From assembly GCA_003008705.1 (NCBI GenBank), contig PDUO01000006.1, forward strand, positions 1,559,295 through 1,623,294: a stretch of 64,000 bases of DNA, written 5' to 3'. Shown in pieces: positions 9,837 through 20,977 of this stretch. This DNA is from Pezicula radicicola. Its lineage: Eukaryota; Ascomycota; Leotiomycetes; Helotiales; Dermateaceae. Positions within the stretch are counted from its first letter, which is position 1. Each line of letters opens with the position of its first letter. The notes under the pieces are model-generated. The model had not been told where the DNA came from. It worked only from the letters and a program-made list of their open reading frames with translations, and made no database searches. The position numbers and the translations under genes were made by a program.

Positions 9837-11954
9837 TTTGATTTTTAGTTTTTTTTAGTTTTAGTGTCAGCGCTTGAACTGATGTGAAGGCTTGAGGTGA
9901 AGTATGAACTGCAAACCAAAGAAGACTCTTCTGCTATTTGAATCCATTTCCTCATCCTCCTTTACTGGTGGGGTGATATTGTACGTGGCGTGGTTGAGAG
10001 GACTTTGCACGTGAGTGAATCCTTAGATCAGACGATTCGGCGGCCGCCGAGCGCAAGATGGTCTGACAGCGAAAACAATTTTTTCAGTGTCATCACGACA
10101 ATTTATCGTGAGTGACCTAGTTGTGTGAATTGTACGTCATTGCTAACTGATAATCAAAGAGTTTGGAGAACAAAGTGGTCTTGGCTATCCTATTCCATAA
10201 TGGCGGAGTCCGGAGAGGTGTATTCAACACCCCACCCAAGGCTCAAGTAGGCCAATTTACAGAACTATTTCAGCACCCAGGCTAAGGAATTTTTAGGGCT
10301 GGAATAGTGTCTTAATTAATCTAGCCAAGGGATTTCGCCTACGAAGCTAAGCACCTCGAAATCATAACCCTAGGCTTTCAGAGGAGGCAAGCCTGAACTC
10401 CTGGCTTTATTCAAACAATTACGGGGTAAGTGAATTTCGCCCAAGAGTCTATTCAAAAGTGTTACCTAGAAGTTTTTGGCAGCTCAAAGGACTTTTACTT
10501 GAGGTGGATATGAATTCATTGTTGGTTTCAATTGGTCTGCAACCGACCGCGGCGCAATTCAAGAAGAGAAAGAGACACCAATTCTAAAGATATGTACTTT
10601 TAGCTAAATAACAGCTATAAAATCAATATCAGGACACCAAGACACACTTGGACATGCATCCTTCCATAACCATGCTGCTGTAAAAGCGCAGAGCCCCTGC
10701 AACTCGCTTACGCGCCTTCTTCCGAATGCGAAGGGGAAAATCCACTGACGATACTTAATGACAGCTTTTAACTGCATGGGTTGTAAAGGAGAGTGGCAAG
10801 GACTGGGACAAGCCTAGTGGCAATCTTGAGCAGCACCAACAACATCAGCGATTCTCTCCGAAGTTGTGAAAGAAAAGCCACAACCGAAGGCCAACACGGC
10901 ACAGTTATCTCTCCTAGGGTCCCAAACTAGATTCCCTACTGCGTGCCGTTCCTCAAGCTGCACCAATGGCTAACAGATAAGGGTAGTACAGTACAATGCG
11001 GGACGGTACACAATCTCTCTTTGTATCTCGTTTTTCTGTTGGTTGTGCTTGTACTCTGAGAACATCGAAGCTTCTACGTAACGTCAAGGATTCAGATTAT
11101 AGCAGACTTGGGTTCCATCTTACTCCGTAGGGCACGACGCTGCAGTTTGGAATATCTCTGCATAACGGATTAACCTATACTGAACTGAAAGCTGTAACAT
11201 TTCTCTGGCAAATTAAGTTCTGATCTACTGTTTTTAGCCCACTACGAGTGGCTACGAAAAGCTGACTTCTGGGCCGCAACATGGCGATGACACTTTGCGG
11301 GGTTTAGGAAGTCTCTATGTACCTCGAACTTTGATTCGAGTTTATGTGCATGCAATCTCGTGCCACAAACGTTATCAGTGTTTTACTTTTTCTCACTGTA
11401 TCTACACCAACCATATCAAGTCAAAAAAGGGTGCGATACTCTTCCCCTTGTCAAGATATGTCGAGCAGTCTGTGTGCCTCCTTTTTTTTATCGTCTGCAT
11501 TACGCAGGCTTTTCTACAGTGCTATGCATGTCAGAATCTGATGCCTGGGGATTTCAGCTTGTACTACCACACTAAGTTTCCCCCCCAAGCGCTAAATTAG
11601 TACTTCTTTTATCATTTAAGGTTCATGGCGATGCCTCCATCAGCCATTTGCCTTTTCACCCAAAGACTGGCATCCATGAACATACAGTGACTGCAACACA
11701 CTGAACTTCTGAAAAAGATTGTGCGCGGACATCGAGTAGTGCATGACCCGGAGATGCTAAAAGTACACAAGCGATCCTATCCCCCTCCGTTGTACCTCGA
11801 AATACTGCTGCAGAGTCCCTGAGGGCTTACCATAGGTCAACAGTGCGGGTTGTAAACAATTGCACTTATATCCAGACTACATTTATTCGGGACAGGTGCC
11901 CATGGATTCTTGCCATATGTTAAACGCCACTGCGAAACTGCCACTTCCCAACTA
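9837..11954. other. Long intergenic stretch
   Basis: About 2.1 kb of ordinary base composition without a supportable gene. Short frames at 11295-11600 are chance overlaps. A GTAC-rich palindromic cluster lies at 10984-11008. I see no tRNA or repeat. Confidence 0.5.
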
Positions 11955-13635
11955 ATGACTTCAGCCTCTGCTTCGGCGTCGTCAACAGCATTGCCATCCG
12001 GTATCACGGCGCCATTGGAACTTGACGATGCTACTCATCATGGAGCGCTCATTGCAGTATCAGCAGCAACTTCTTTAAGTCTTGTGTTGATATCGATGCC
12101 TATTCGAATATGGGTCCGTTTACGAGCCCACTCGTACAAATTGGATGACTATGCTTTCCTCGGCGCGTCGGTATGAATATACTCCTTTGAATAAAAAAGG
12201 CAGCAGAGCAACTAATGTATTATCGACAGTTATTCTCATGTTTCCAAGCCACTACAGTGTTTATCGCGTTAAAAAATGGGTTTGGAACATCAGAAGAGCT
12301 GCTTCTCTCTGAAAACATCACCCCAATGCTAAAGGTATATTTCCCCCATACAACACGACATATCTTTCAATCAAGCTGCAAAAACATCAGTGGAATATTC
12401 ACAAACCCTCAGCGGTCACCGCTGATAGCAAGAAGGCACTTTATGCAAGCGATATCTTCTACATAATGACACTTTTTCTTTCAAAAGCTTGTACAGCTCT
12501 CCTCTTCCTCCGCCTAACCCCAGGCAAAGGTCATTTAATCGCCACCTTGTCAACTCTAATCCTGCTCCTCGCCTGGGTTTTGAGTTCCGTCATCGTACTT
12601 TCCATCAGATGCCATCCGACACATCCATGGACAGATATACTAAGCACATCCTCATGTCCTGATCTTGTAAGTCCCATTTCACAAAGTAAAGTTAACTGTT
12701 AATTTCCCTTCCTACTCTTGCTTCTAGGACAATATTTCTAATGGAAACCGTTGTATCAGTTTCTCCGCTGGCAAGTCATCGGAGCCATCGACATCATAAC
12801 CGAGCTTTCTCTCTTCGCAATCGCAATCTACCTAATCTGGGCTCTCCAAATGTCTTTAAAATCCAAAAGTACAGTTGTAGGAGCATTCGCTTTTCGACTC
12901 CCGTAAGTTACCTCCCGCTTCCCAAATCTCCTTCGCACAACCTACCCTACAATCATTCCTCAACTCCCAAGGCCCAACACTGTACCCTCCCAACCAAGCG
13001 CCCAAGACGCTAACACAAGAACCAAAATACAAAGTCTCATCCCCCTCGCAGCCCTACACCTCCACTACACCTCCAAAACAATAACCTCCCCAAACCCAAC
13101 CTTCACAGCCGGAATCTCAAGCAGCCTTACATCCTTCCAAATCGGCTACAGTATCCTCGCCTCCATAATCCCCTGTTTAAAACCGTTCATGGCTCCTTAT
13201 GAAGGTCCGTCTATACATACTAAGACTGGTACTGGTGGTTTGAGTGGGTATAAGGGGAGTAAGAATAGTTATAAGCTTTCTTCTATTTCGAATGGGGTGG
13301 CGCATGAGAGGATTAGGGATTTTGAGGTTGATAGGGTTGATAGGGATGGGGATGGGGAGTTTATTGGTGAGAATACTTCTGGTGTTAATAACGGGGGGAT
13401 TGTAAAGAAGTTGAAGTTGAGACCTGAGAGGGTGGCTGAATATGAGGCTAGAATTGGGTCCGGTATTATGGGTTCGGAGAGGGAAAGCGAACGTGGGAAT
13501 CGAGGGGTTAGTTTGGATAGTGGGGATAGTAGACGAATGATTATTAAGAAGAATGTTGAATGGAGTGTTGATTTTGGGGAGGATGATGGTAGGGTTGGTC
13601 AGGGGAGGAGGGATGATGTTGGTATTGCGGAGTAA
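11955..13635 (+). CDS. Rhodopsin-fold (SAT4-type) integral membrane protein
   Basis: Five exons: 11955-12170, 12230-12334, 12436-12666, 12760-12902 and 13035-13635; 1296 nt, 431 residues. The N-terminal 270 residues hold about seven hydrophobic segments with landmarks of the fungal SAT4/rhodopsin-domain family: RIWVRLRAHSYKLDDY, ALYASDIFYIMTLFLSK, the RCHPTHPW segment after helix five, and FLRWQVIGAIDIITE. Function in the family is mostly unknown; some members are PTH11-like receptors. The C-terminal 160 residues are a charged cytosolic tail. An ATG at 11910 in the same frame would add 15 residues; I chose 11955 because the added part looks non-coding. The fourth-exon acceptor (12757-12759) was chosen over an earlier one to keep the RWQVIG frame. 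Confidence 0.75.
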
Positions 13636-14337
13636 TTTGAGGTTTGAAAGGGTGTTTATGGGCTTTTATATATATGAGGATGAAGGGGATGTTACTTGCA
13701 TGAAGGAATGTTAGATAGATTACTAGAAACTTTACTAATCGAAGAATTTATTCTAGCATATATACCTATATTCGTTAACTTATTCTAGTTTATTTGACTT
13801 GCTTAGAATGTATATACTATTAGGTAAAGAAATTAAGGTTACTTAGGTGTTCTTTATTTACAATGATATCTTACCTCATTCAGGTTTTAATAATAACATT
13901 AGAGTCTAAAGGAAGAAAAATCCTAGTACTCAAGTGCTATACAACTGAATAATATAATACATTTCTCTACACTAGTAGTATAACCTCTGCTCGCTTAACT
14001 TCTTCCAATAAGACACACACAACTCCTCTACAACAAACAACAGAAACTTATGTACGTTGGTATAAATACAAATAGACACAAGAAACAATACTACAAAGCT
14101 TGAGGCCCTTTAATATCTAGGGCTCTCTACGTATCCTACGATTCATATGGAGGTATAAGTTAACGCACTATCTTCTAAATAGCAAATTTGTACTAAGGAG
14201 AATAAAACTTTTGCTGTTTCTATTAGGTAAGCTGGATTGTTACATATATAAGCAAGATAGAATTATAAATTTGAATTTAGACAGATGGTCTCTCCCTAGC
14301 GATAGAACCATCCCATCCCTTCATATTTGACGGATTG
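13636..14337. other. AT-rich intergenic stretch
   Basis: Convergent 3' flanks of the SAT4-type gene and the Hsp70-kinase gene. AT-rich from about 13730 to 14280, no gene seen. Confidence 0.5.
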
Positions 14338-17300
14338 CTATGCTACAATAGTCTCTTGTATTGTATCCGCCCAAGGGTCATATTCATCAATATCATCAGT
14401 ATCATCAGTATCATCAGTATCATCTTCAATATGACAGCAAGGGCCACAAAACTTGACACTGCTCTCACACAGAACAATCTCACTGAAGACCTCCGCAGCA
14501 GTCATTCGCTTATCTGGATCTATGTGCAACATATTAGCAACCCATCGAATCGGAATAGCATCCTCTTTCGATCCAACTTCAGCCAATTGCCTGGTCCAGT
14601 CTTTTGCAGCCTCAATGTTGTTGTAGTATCGGTAATTGTCATTTCGCAACTTGAAAAACTCTCTCATTGCAAGAACCGTTTTGCCTTTCAGTACTGTGGC
14701 CATTTCGAGAAACACACAGCCTAAACTCCATATATCCGATGCTGAATTCTTCCTCTTTCCGAACCAGGCAACTTCAGGAGCCGCGTAGACCGGAGTCTTG
14801 GCGACATCAGCGGTTGTTGTGCTACGAGATAGATTTTCCCAGTCGAAAGAGAGACCGAAATCTGTGAGAAGGATGGAGGAACCTTTGATGAGGATGTTTT
14901 CGGGTTTAATATCACGATGTCGGATTCTTTCATTGTGGAGATATTGGAGAGCATTTGCAAGACAGCCGTAGAAACTGCGCAGGAGCGAGATTTTGTCGTC
15001 AGAAGTTGCCGCTTGGATGAGGTATTCTGCGAGGTTACAATCGGCTACAGGAGACATGATGATGGCGAGAAATTTAGGATCAGTGTAACTACCAACCTTT
15101 ACAAAAGCTTTTAGCGAGGGGTCAGGTAAGCGGCAGGAGAAGAGCCTTTGACTTACAAGTTCCACACAATGATCGTGCTTGATTCGTTTGAGAATCTGCA
15201 ACTCAGTCTTAAAACCTTTGATATCTTCTCTCGCTCTACTAAAGACGCGATTTCGGCGAAACGTCTTCCTTGCATATTCCTTATGACTTATCAGACTGAC
15301 AACCTTATCTACATTACCGTAGCCGCCTTTACCCAACCTAGCAATTACTTCATATGGGAGGGGATCACCCTTGCCGAAGTGAGCATGGCGACGTTCTCTA
15401 CCAGTCTCCAACTCCAAAGCTGTAGTAAGGACAAGGTGTTGGGTGTTTATGAAACTACTACGCGCTGACGGAGATAATTTCTCTGGTAAGGAGTTTGCAG
15501 TGAAAGGGAACCAAACATCTGAAATTCCTAGCTCTATGAAGTCATCCAAGAGTTTGAGCTCATCAATCCTACGGAGAACTGTATAGATTCTAGGCACGGT
15601 ACTCCACTGTTGACGGCCACTGTTGCCGAGCAACAATGCGATTTCTTTCAGGTCTTGGTCTGAATATTTTGAGCGCGGTTGAGGGCTCATTGAAAAGAAT
15701 TGCCCTAATTTAACACCCAAAGACATTGTCGGAGTAAGAGCAGCCAGAGAAGATGAGATGCCAGCTTCTGGGATTGTGACTGGCTGCTTTCCAGGCTCTT
15801 GAGCGTGATCAGCAGGTGTGGGCGTTCTTGTATTTGATGAACTTAAGGACTGCGGGCGAGTGTGATGGAATTCTGATGTAGGAGATTGTTCGACCGAGCG
15901 GTCTGGTCTGAAGTTTTGATATGGAAAAGGCAGTGAAATTCCCGTATTTCCACGCCTGTGTGATGGTTCAGACGCTTCTTGCTGTAGACCATTATCTTCA
16001 GAGACATATTTTCCGTGGACGGCGTCTGATTGATGTTGCAATTCTCTTTCGTATGCCTGTGCAGCCAGCTTAACCTCTTCATTAGCCTTCGCCGATGAAT
16101 GATCTGCACTGATTCGAGAAGCCACTGTAGAGATTTCTTCAATCGTCCCAATGCGCTGTTGGTACTCATGTAATGGAGCATATGGGTTTTGCTCAAGCCA
16201 CGATATTGTCGCAGTAACCATAGGTCTGGCTTGTTCTTCAAAATAAGGACTTATGCTTTCCGCTAATCTAAGATTGGTCAAAAGATCCTCAAGAGCATAT
16301 GCTTTTGACTCCAGAGAACTCTTTTTGACTCGACGTGCGGTGTCTACTTCGTCATCCTTGCTTAAACTTTCAGCTCGAAGCTTCAATGCGTTAAGCTGTT
16401 CTTGGGAGAGATGATTGATGCACCTATTCACTACTTTTTTTGCTGTCTTCATACCCGTTCTCTTGTCCCTGAGAGTAACATCTAGGATGTAATTACTATC
16501 GATTTCCGTAATAAGCTCAATTTTGGGCACCCCTTTTGGAGCAGGTGGAATGCCAGAAAGCTCCAGGTCACAGAGAAAGAGGTTGTCGCGGAGAGAATCG
16601 TTGTCGCCTTCGTAGAGATTAAGTTTGAGCGTGGACTGGTCGTCTACATCTGTGGTAAAGTCTTCGCGGTTTTTGGTGGGTATACTCGTGCCCTTTCGCA
16701 CAAGACAAGTACCAGTTGTGGGGTCGTGTTGAGATAAAATTGAACGACGATCAGTACGAATTGTCTGAGAAAGAGCGTCTATTAAAAGTTTCTCCCAAAC
16801 CACCCCGGATTGTATACCTTTGGCAAAATTTGCTGCTTGAATCGATGCCCCGAATGTTGCGGCTTCATCAGGATTAATGGATCTGTTGAGAGTTTTGCCA
16901 TCGAAATACTCCGAGACAATCTGTTGTATTTTCGGGATTCGAGTAGATCCTCCAACTAAAACAATCTCTTGAACATTGGCGGCAGATTCATGTGAGAGAA
17001 CCCCTGAAAACAGTTCATCCAGTACAGATGGTATCTTTTGGAAAAGGTCTTGGCAGCACTCCTCAAACTGTGAACGACTTACAGTTGTACGGAAGTCGAT
17101 GTTGCTATGCAAAGACTCAAGTTCTATTGCAGTTTCCCTGGACGAAGAGAGCGTTCGTTTGGCTCTCTCAGCTGCCTGTTTCAGCCGAGCCATTGCCTTT
17201 GTATCTGATGTCAAATCATCTAGCTTTGTATGGTTGTGCTTGACAAAGACCTCAGCAAGAAAATTAGTTAGTCGATGATCGAAGTCTTCTCCGCCCAGGT

Positions 17301-17985
17301 GATCATCTCCTGCAGTGGCCAAAACCTCGGATATGTGATCTAATAGCTCAAGTAGAGTTACTCCCAGAGTCCCACCGCCTATATCAAAGACAACACAAAG
17401 ACATTTCTCTTCAGACCCACGAATCAGATCATAGGCGAAAGCAGCCGCAGTTGGCTCACTAATAATCCGTATAGCATTGAGACCGGCAATTGCACAAGCA
17501 TTCTTCGTCGCTTGACGCTGGTATATGTTGAAAGTAGAAGGCACAGTGACCACGCAGTCGATATCGGATCCAGAGGGCAAACCAAGATGATGCTCTACCA
17601 TGGCTTTCAACTTCCCCAAAACCATGGCAGAAGTTTCTTCAGGAGTGAATATCAAATTTTCTCCTTTGAACCGAACCTGAATTGCTGGCCTGCCAAACAT
17701 CTCGACAATGTTGAATGGGAGACGTTTCTTCTCGTGTTGCACCACCGGATCGTCATACCGACGGCCGATCAATCTCTTGACATCAAATATGGTGTTGGCA
17801 GAATTCAAGGTTGCTTGTGCCTTTGCGGATGCCCCAATCAGGCGACCATTGTCTCCGAAGGCTACGCACGACGGCGTGGTATTATCTCCCTGCTCATTCG
17901 GGATGATCTCGAGTCGGTCGTCGCGGAAGATACCAACGCATGAATATGTGGTGCCGAGATCGATCCCCACAGCAACTTTACCCAT
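14338..17985 (-). CDS. Hsp70 fused to a fungal Ser/Thr protein kinase
   Basis: One open frame of 1215 codons. Residues 5-385 are an Hsp70 ATPase domain (VGIDLGTTYS, FDVKRLIGRR, FDIGGGTLGV, LVGGSTRIP). About 400-515 look like the substrate-binding sheet (SGIPPAPKGVP) and 515-625 the helical lid. A Ser/Pro-rich linker follows. From about 774 comes a region typical of an expanded fungal kinase family (YTVLRRIDELKLLDDF), then a kinase domain at about 878-1170: glycine loop LGKGGYGNV, lysine 907 in ARK, RHRDIKPEN (Asp1025), TDFG (Asp1042), APE (1069-1071). The acidic C-terminus is encoded by a 9-bp microsatellite. Bases 15156-15097 look like a 60-nt in-frame intron (GTAAGT..AAAG); removing it restores VELVGSYTDP and gives about 1195 residues. 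In the ATPase domain the catalytic Asp equivalent of Hsc70 D206 is Gly208, whereas Asp9, Lys70 and Asp201 are kept. A role in stress-linked signalling is only inference. Confidence 0.85.
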   Translation of the reverse strand: MGKVAVGIDLGTTYSCVGIFRDDRLEIIPNEQGDNTTPSCVAFGDNGRLIGASAKAQATLNSANTIFDVKRLIGRRYDDPVVQHEKKRLPFNIVEMFGRPAIQVRFKGENLIFTPEETSAMVLGKLKAMVEHHLGLPSGSDIDCVVTVPSTFNIYQRQATKNACAIAGLNAIRIISEPTAAAFAYDLIRGSEEKCLCVVFDIGGGTLGVTLLELLDHISEVLATAGDDHLGGEDFDHRLTNFLAEVFVKHNHTKLDDLTSDTKAMARLKQAAERAKRTLSSSRETAIELESLHSNIDFRTTVSRSQFEECCQDLFQKIPSVLDELFSGVLSHESAANVQEIVLVGGSTRIPKIQQIVSEYFDGKTLNRSINPDEAATFGASIQAANFAKGIQSGVVWEKLLIDALSQTIRTDRRSILSQHDPTTGTCLVRKGTSIPTKNREDFTTDVDDQSTLKLNLYEGDNDSLRDNLFLCDLELSGIPPAPKGVPKIELITEIDSNYILDVTLRDKRTGMKTAKKVVNRCINHLSQEQLNALKLRAESLSKDDEVDTARRVKKSSLESKAYALEDLLTNLRLAESISPYFEEQARPMVTATISWLEQNPYAPLHEYQQRIGTIEEISTVASRISADHSSAKANEEVKLAAQAYERELQHQSDAVHGKYVSEDNGLQQEASEPSHRRGNTGISLPFPYQNFRPDRSVEQSPTSEFHHTRPQSLSSSNTRTPTPADHAQEPGKQPVTIPEAGISSSLAALTPTMSLGVKLGQFFSMSPQPRSKYSDQDLKEIALLLGNSGRQQWSTVPRIYTVLRRIDELKLLDDFIELGISDVWFPFTANSLPEKLSPSARSSFINTQHLVLTTALELETGRERRHAHFGKGDPLPYEVIARLGKGGYGNVDKVVSLISHKEYARKTFRRNRVFSRAREDIKGFKTELQILKRIKHDHCVELVSQRLFSCRLPDPSLKAFVKVGSYTDPKFLAIIMSPVADCNLAEYLIQAATSDDKISLLRSFYGCLANALQYLHNERIRHRDIKPENILIKGSSILLTDFGLSFDWENLSRSTTTADVAKTPVYAAPEVAWFGKRKNSASDIWSLGCVFLEMATVLKGKTVLAMREFFKLRNDNYRYYNNIEAAKDWTRQLAEVGSKEDAIPIRWVANMLHIDPDKRMTAAEVFSEIVLCESSVKFCGPCCHIEDDTDDTDDTDDIDEYDPWADTIQETIVA
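14392..14418. repeat. 9-bp microsatellite coding an acidic tail
   Basis: Three perfect copies of atcatcagt plus a partial fourth. On the minus strand they encode the repeated Asp-Asp-Thr of the Hsp70-kinase C-terminus, so length variation would stay in frame. Confidence 0.85.
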
Positions 17986-19495
17986 GACTTAGAGTCAAGA
18001 TCTGTCTCCAACGGGACATTATCTGTAGCTGAGGATCAAGAAGATAGCACTTCACGGCCTTGTCGAACAGTCCACCACAAACTGCTAGCGGTACCGCGTA
18101 ATTCTCACCGACACCTCCTAAACCAAATAAATTGACTACCTGAATATGTACGGCTGTGGTCCGCTACTGGCAGGTTTGGAATCGCAATGGAATCGTAGCG
18201 TCTCCCCGTAAGTGGACAGTCGCTTGAGGGTTGTTGCTGCTATGAGGGTTCATCGAGAAGAGCCGGAAGGACACATAGTATCCTGCGCACTGTCGCCTCT
18301 CTAAGTTGTAGTTAATGTTCTAAAAGCCGTGTAAGAGTATGGCCCTTTTGGAGAAGATGAAGAGAAGATGTATAATTGAAATTGAAGTTGGGCTGAGGCT
18401 GAGCAAGACCAGGCGGCATGACTGCATGCTTAGTAATGAGTTTGCACAGAAGAAGCTGCATCAATGTCTTATGATTGGATCAATAGATATACCTATTGGT
18501 TATCTAGGTACATGGAAAAGCAGTATTTGTTAGTATAGTAAGGGGTCAGAACTAAATGCTCATGTCGCTCGTCTAAGTACTACAGAGAGCGTATATCGTC
18601 ACGTACAACTGCAAACTAACTAGAGATTCATCGCTGCTAGTTTTACTTGCGATTTAACATATTCTGCTTAGTGACTTACAAAATACTGCCTAAGCCTGCA
18701 GTTAGCCATCATCTTGATGCTACAGTCCTGTTCAGGGAGGGTTCTCGATATATTGTATTCGACCCGTCGCCGTCTTGGAAGGTAGAAGCTCGATAGCAGG
18801 CTTTACAGAAGGCTCACATATGTGAACTATTATGCAAGGCATGAAACTGTCCTTGCACGCCATGGCTCTGCATGGCGTATAGGTATTGTACTTTTGAAGT
18901 ACGATTCTACATCATTCTTCAGGCCGGGTTTGCCATCTCCCACAAAAAACAAAAACTTGACTGAGGACGGGATAACCAGCAAAGGAACTCAGGCTTTGGT
19001 ACTGTCCTTCATCTGTTTCCTACAACCCTTCGTTAGATTATCCTGCAATTATGCACCTGTATTTCAGCAACAATCAAAATCAGATGGCCTCGCGGTGTTG
19101 TTGGAAGGTACCAGAATGAGCACAAGCGTGGAGGTGTTGGTCGATCTTGGTACATTTCATCCTTATATACCACTACGAGACGAAAACTGTGACGAGATTT
19201 CTAAGCAACTTGTGTCGGGAATGAGCGTAACTCTGACCACAAATAGAAAGCCTCAAGCTTTAAAACCCCGGCTACCATGTTACGAGGTTGAGTTCACCGT
19301 CGATGAGGAAGGGGAGCTTCCATGGTCAGATCTGAGTCAAACAAATGTTACATGGAAGGACCCTCAATGAACTATGGATGTGACTATTTGGCTGGGTGGA
19401 AGGTGAAAGGTTGGAATGAAAAAAAAATCATATTCCATCAAGCCCATGGGGTTGCAGTAGAAGATTCGGGGTGAACGAATATATAGGAAGAACTT
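17986..19495. other. 5' flank of the Hsp70-kinase gene and intergenic DNA
   Basis: About 1.5 kb. I looked for heat-shock elements (alternating GAA/TTC) in 17990-18400 and saw no convincing one. The only sizeable frame is the doubtful one at 18822-19370. Confidence 0.4.
18822..19370 (+). CDS. Doubtful hypothetical protein
   Basis: An open frame of 182 residues not overlapped by another gene. The second half (from MSTSVEVLVDLGTFHPYIPL) has a plausible amino-acid composition, the first half less so. No domain, signal peptide or family motif is recognised. It could be the last exon of a gene, or chance. Confidence 0.22.
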   Translation: MNYYARHETVLARHGSAWRIGIVLLKYDSTSFFRPGLPSPTKNKNLTEDGITSKGTQALVLSFICFLQPFVRLSCNYAPVFQQQSKSDGLAVLLEGTRMSTSVEVLVDLGTFHPYIPLRDENCDEISKQLVSGMSVTLTTNRKPQALKPRLPCYEVEFTVDEEGELPWSDLSQTNVTWKDPQ

Positions 19496-20677
19496 CTACC
19501 AGCCCTTCTTCATCGCTATTTGAAATTTGGAGGCCTAGATAAAGGTGTGAGCAACCTAAAGACGAAGAAGATGTTTGGAGCTTACCCATGTAGTAAATTC
19601 ATCTTTTTGTCCCTCCCAGTTGAGCACAAGCAGCTCAGCTGCTGCAAAACCACTGAAGAAGCATTCATCCATTCGCTTATCAATCTCAGCACTATCCAGC
19701 TCATAGAACGCATTTGCCAGTTCGTCGGTGATGTCGGGAATCTTCTTCATGACTGCTAAGACCTCATCCAGACATGAAACTATCCCAGGGTCCTCCGAAG
19801 ACTTTGCCTTAAGTTCTTCTGGCAGCGGAGGATGGGGAAGAGCTGGTAAAGTTTTGAAGCGGCGCTTAACCACCGCTGAGTACATCAATATCACAAGCTG
19901 AAGCCTCTTCTTCGAAGATTCAAGTCTCTCCCTGATTTTATCGGTATCTTCCCGTGGGATATGTCTTTGAGATGCAAAGAGCTTGTCAACCTCATCCTGA
20001 GCATCGTCTGTGTCACTGTTGTCTGCGTCGTCCGCGTCTTCATCTTCGTCCTCATCAGATTCCTCGTCGCCCCATTCTCGCAATTCCTCGAGCGCATCTT
20101 TGAGGAGATCTCGATATTGTTCGGCTTTCTTGATCGCCAGCCCTGATATACCAATCTTCTTCAACTCCATCATCGAGTCGCAAGCATCCCACAGTACACC
20201 GGTAGATGCGAGACTTCCCTTCCCGCTCGTAGCCCCCGTCCCGTTTTTCTGATTGTCATTGAGAATTTGGCCATCGAGGGGAACTGCCTTTACCAGCGTC
20301 CCAAGTTCCACAAATATCTTTTTAGCCCTCCATTGCACCTCCTCGCTCATAGCCTTTGTGTATTTGCCTGCATTGCAAATTTCGATGGCTGATGCCAGAC
20401 CCGGCAGGGGCCCTGCGACAAGTTCTCGTAGAACGGTGTTGATCGCGGTGGGAGTGAAAGGCTTGTTGATGATAAGTAGAGACAGCTTCGTAGAATGGGC
20501 TCGTATGAGGCTGGCTGTGTCGTATGCTAGATCTAAGGCGTTAATGTGGCCGGTCTTGCTTTCTCCCTCCTTCGCAACGGCGGTCGTCTGCAATTGCGCG
20601 ATCAAAGCTGTGGTAGTCGCGACTGTAGTTTTGAGGGCTGCTAGATCCTTTTCTGCTTTCTGAGTTGCGGTAGACAT
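19496..20677 (-). CDS. GCIP/CCNDBP1-family (cyclin-D1-binding protein 1-like) protein
   Basis: Two exons, 20677-19586 and 19534-19496, phase-0 junction TW|ASKF, 376 residues ending KKGW. The long first exon is helical, with the pattern of the Grap2/cyclin-D-interacting protein family: an N-terminal four-helix-like region (LDLAYDTASLIRAH, VQWRAKKIF, GVLWDACD), an acidic stretch rich in Asp/Glu around residues 205-228, then a second helical part (RLQLVILMYSAVVKRR, ELANAFYELD). The animal homologue binds cyclin D; the role in fungi is not established. If the intron were not used the protein would read on into SSKHLLRL and stop. The gene is head-to-head with ARP6, start codons 300 bp apart. Confidence 0.72.
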
Positions 20678-20977
20678 TTTGACGTTTGATTTGCGCCTTG
20701 ATTGTGCGGAACTATGTTGTATTTTCCAGGAAGAAGAACATTGGAGGTGGTGAGGAAGGACTAAAAATTAATTTGACTCCCCAGGAACTTTGAACTTTGA
20801 ACTTTCAACTTTTTGTGCGGAAGACCCCGCCGTGCCTGACATCACCACAACCACACTCGCGACGCGACACGAGAAGAAAACAATCATACATACGATATTC
20901 ACGACTACAACAACTACGAACCATGCTTCAACCATCACAAGAGAACGATTGAAGGAGGATATACGTTTGCAATCAAA
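20678..20977. promoter_or_regulatory. Shared divergent promoter, GCIP-like / ARP6
   Basis: The 300 bp between two opposite start codons must hold both promoters and 5' UTRs. It is rich in A/C triplets (acaactacgaacc) on the ARP6 side. No TATA box is evident, fitting housekeeping-type genes. Confidence 0.55.

Noticed and set aside
14338..16000. Kinase as a separate gene starting at the internal Met before SLGVKLGQFF
   Set aside because: No stop, no promoter-like gap and no splice need between the domains; one continuous frame is the simpler reading, though only transcripts can settle it.
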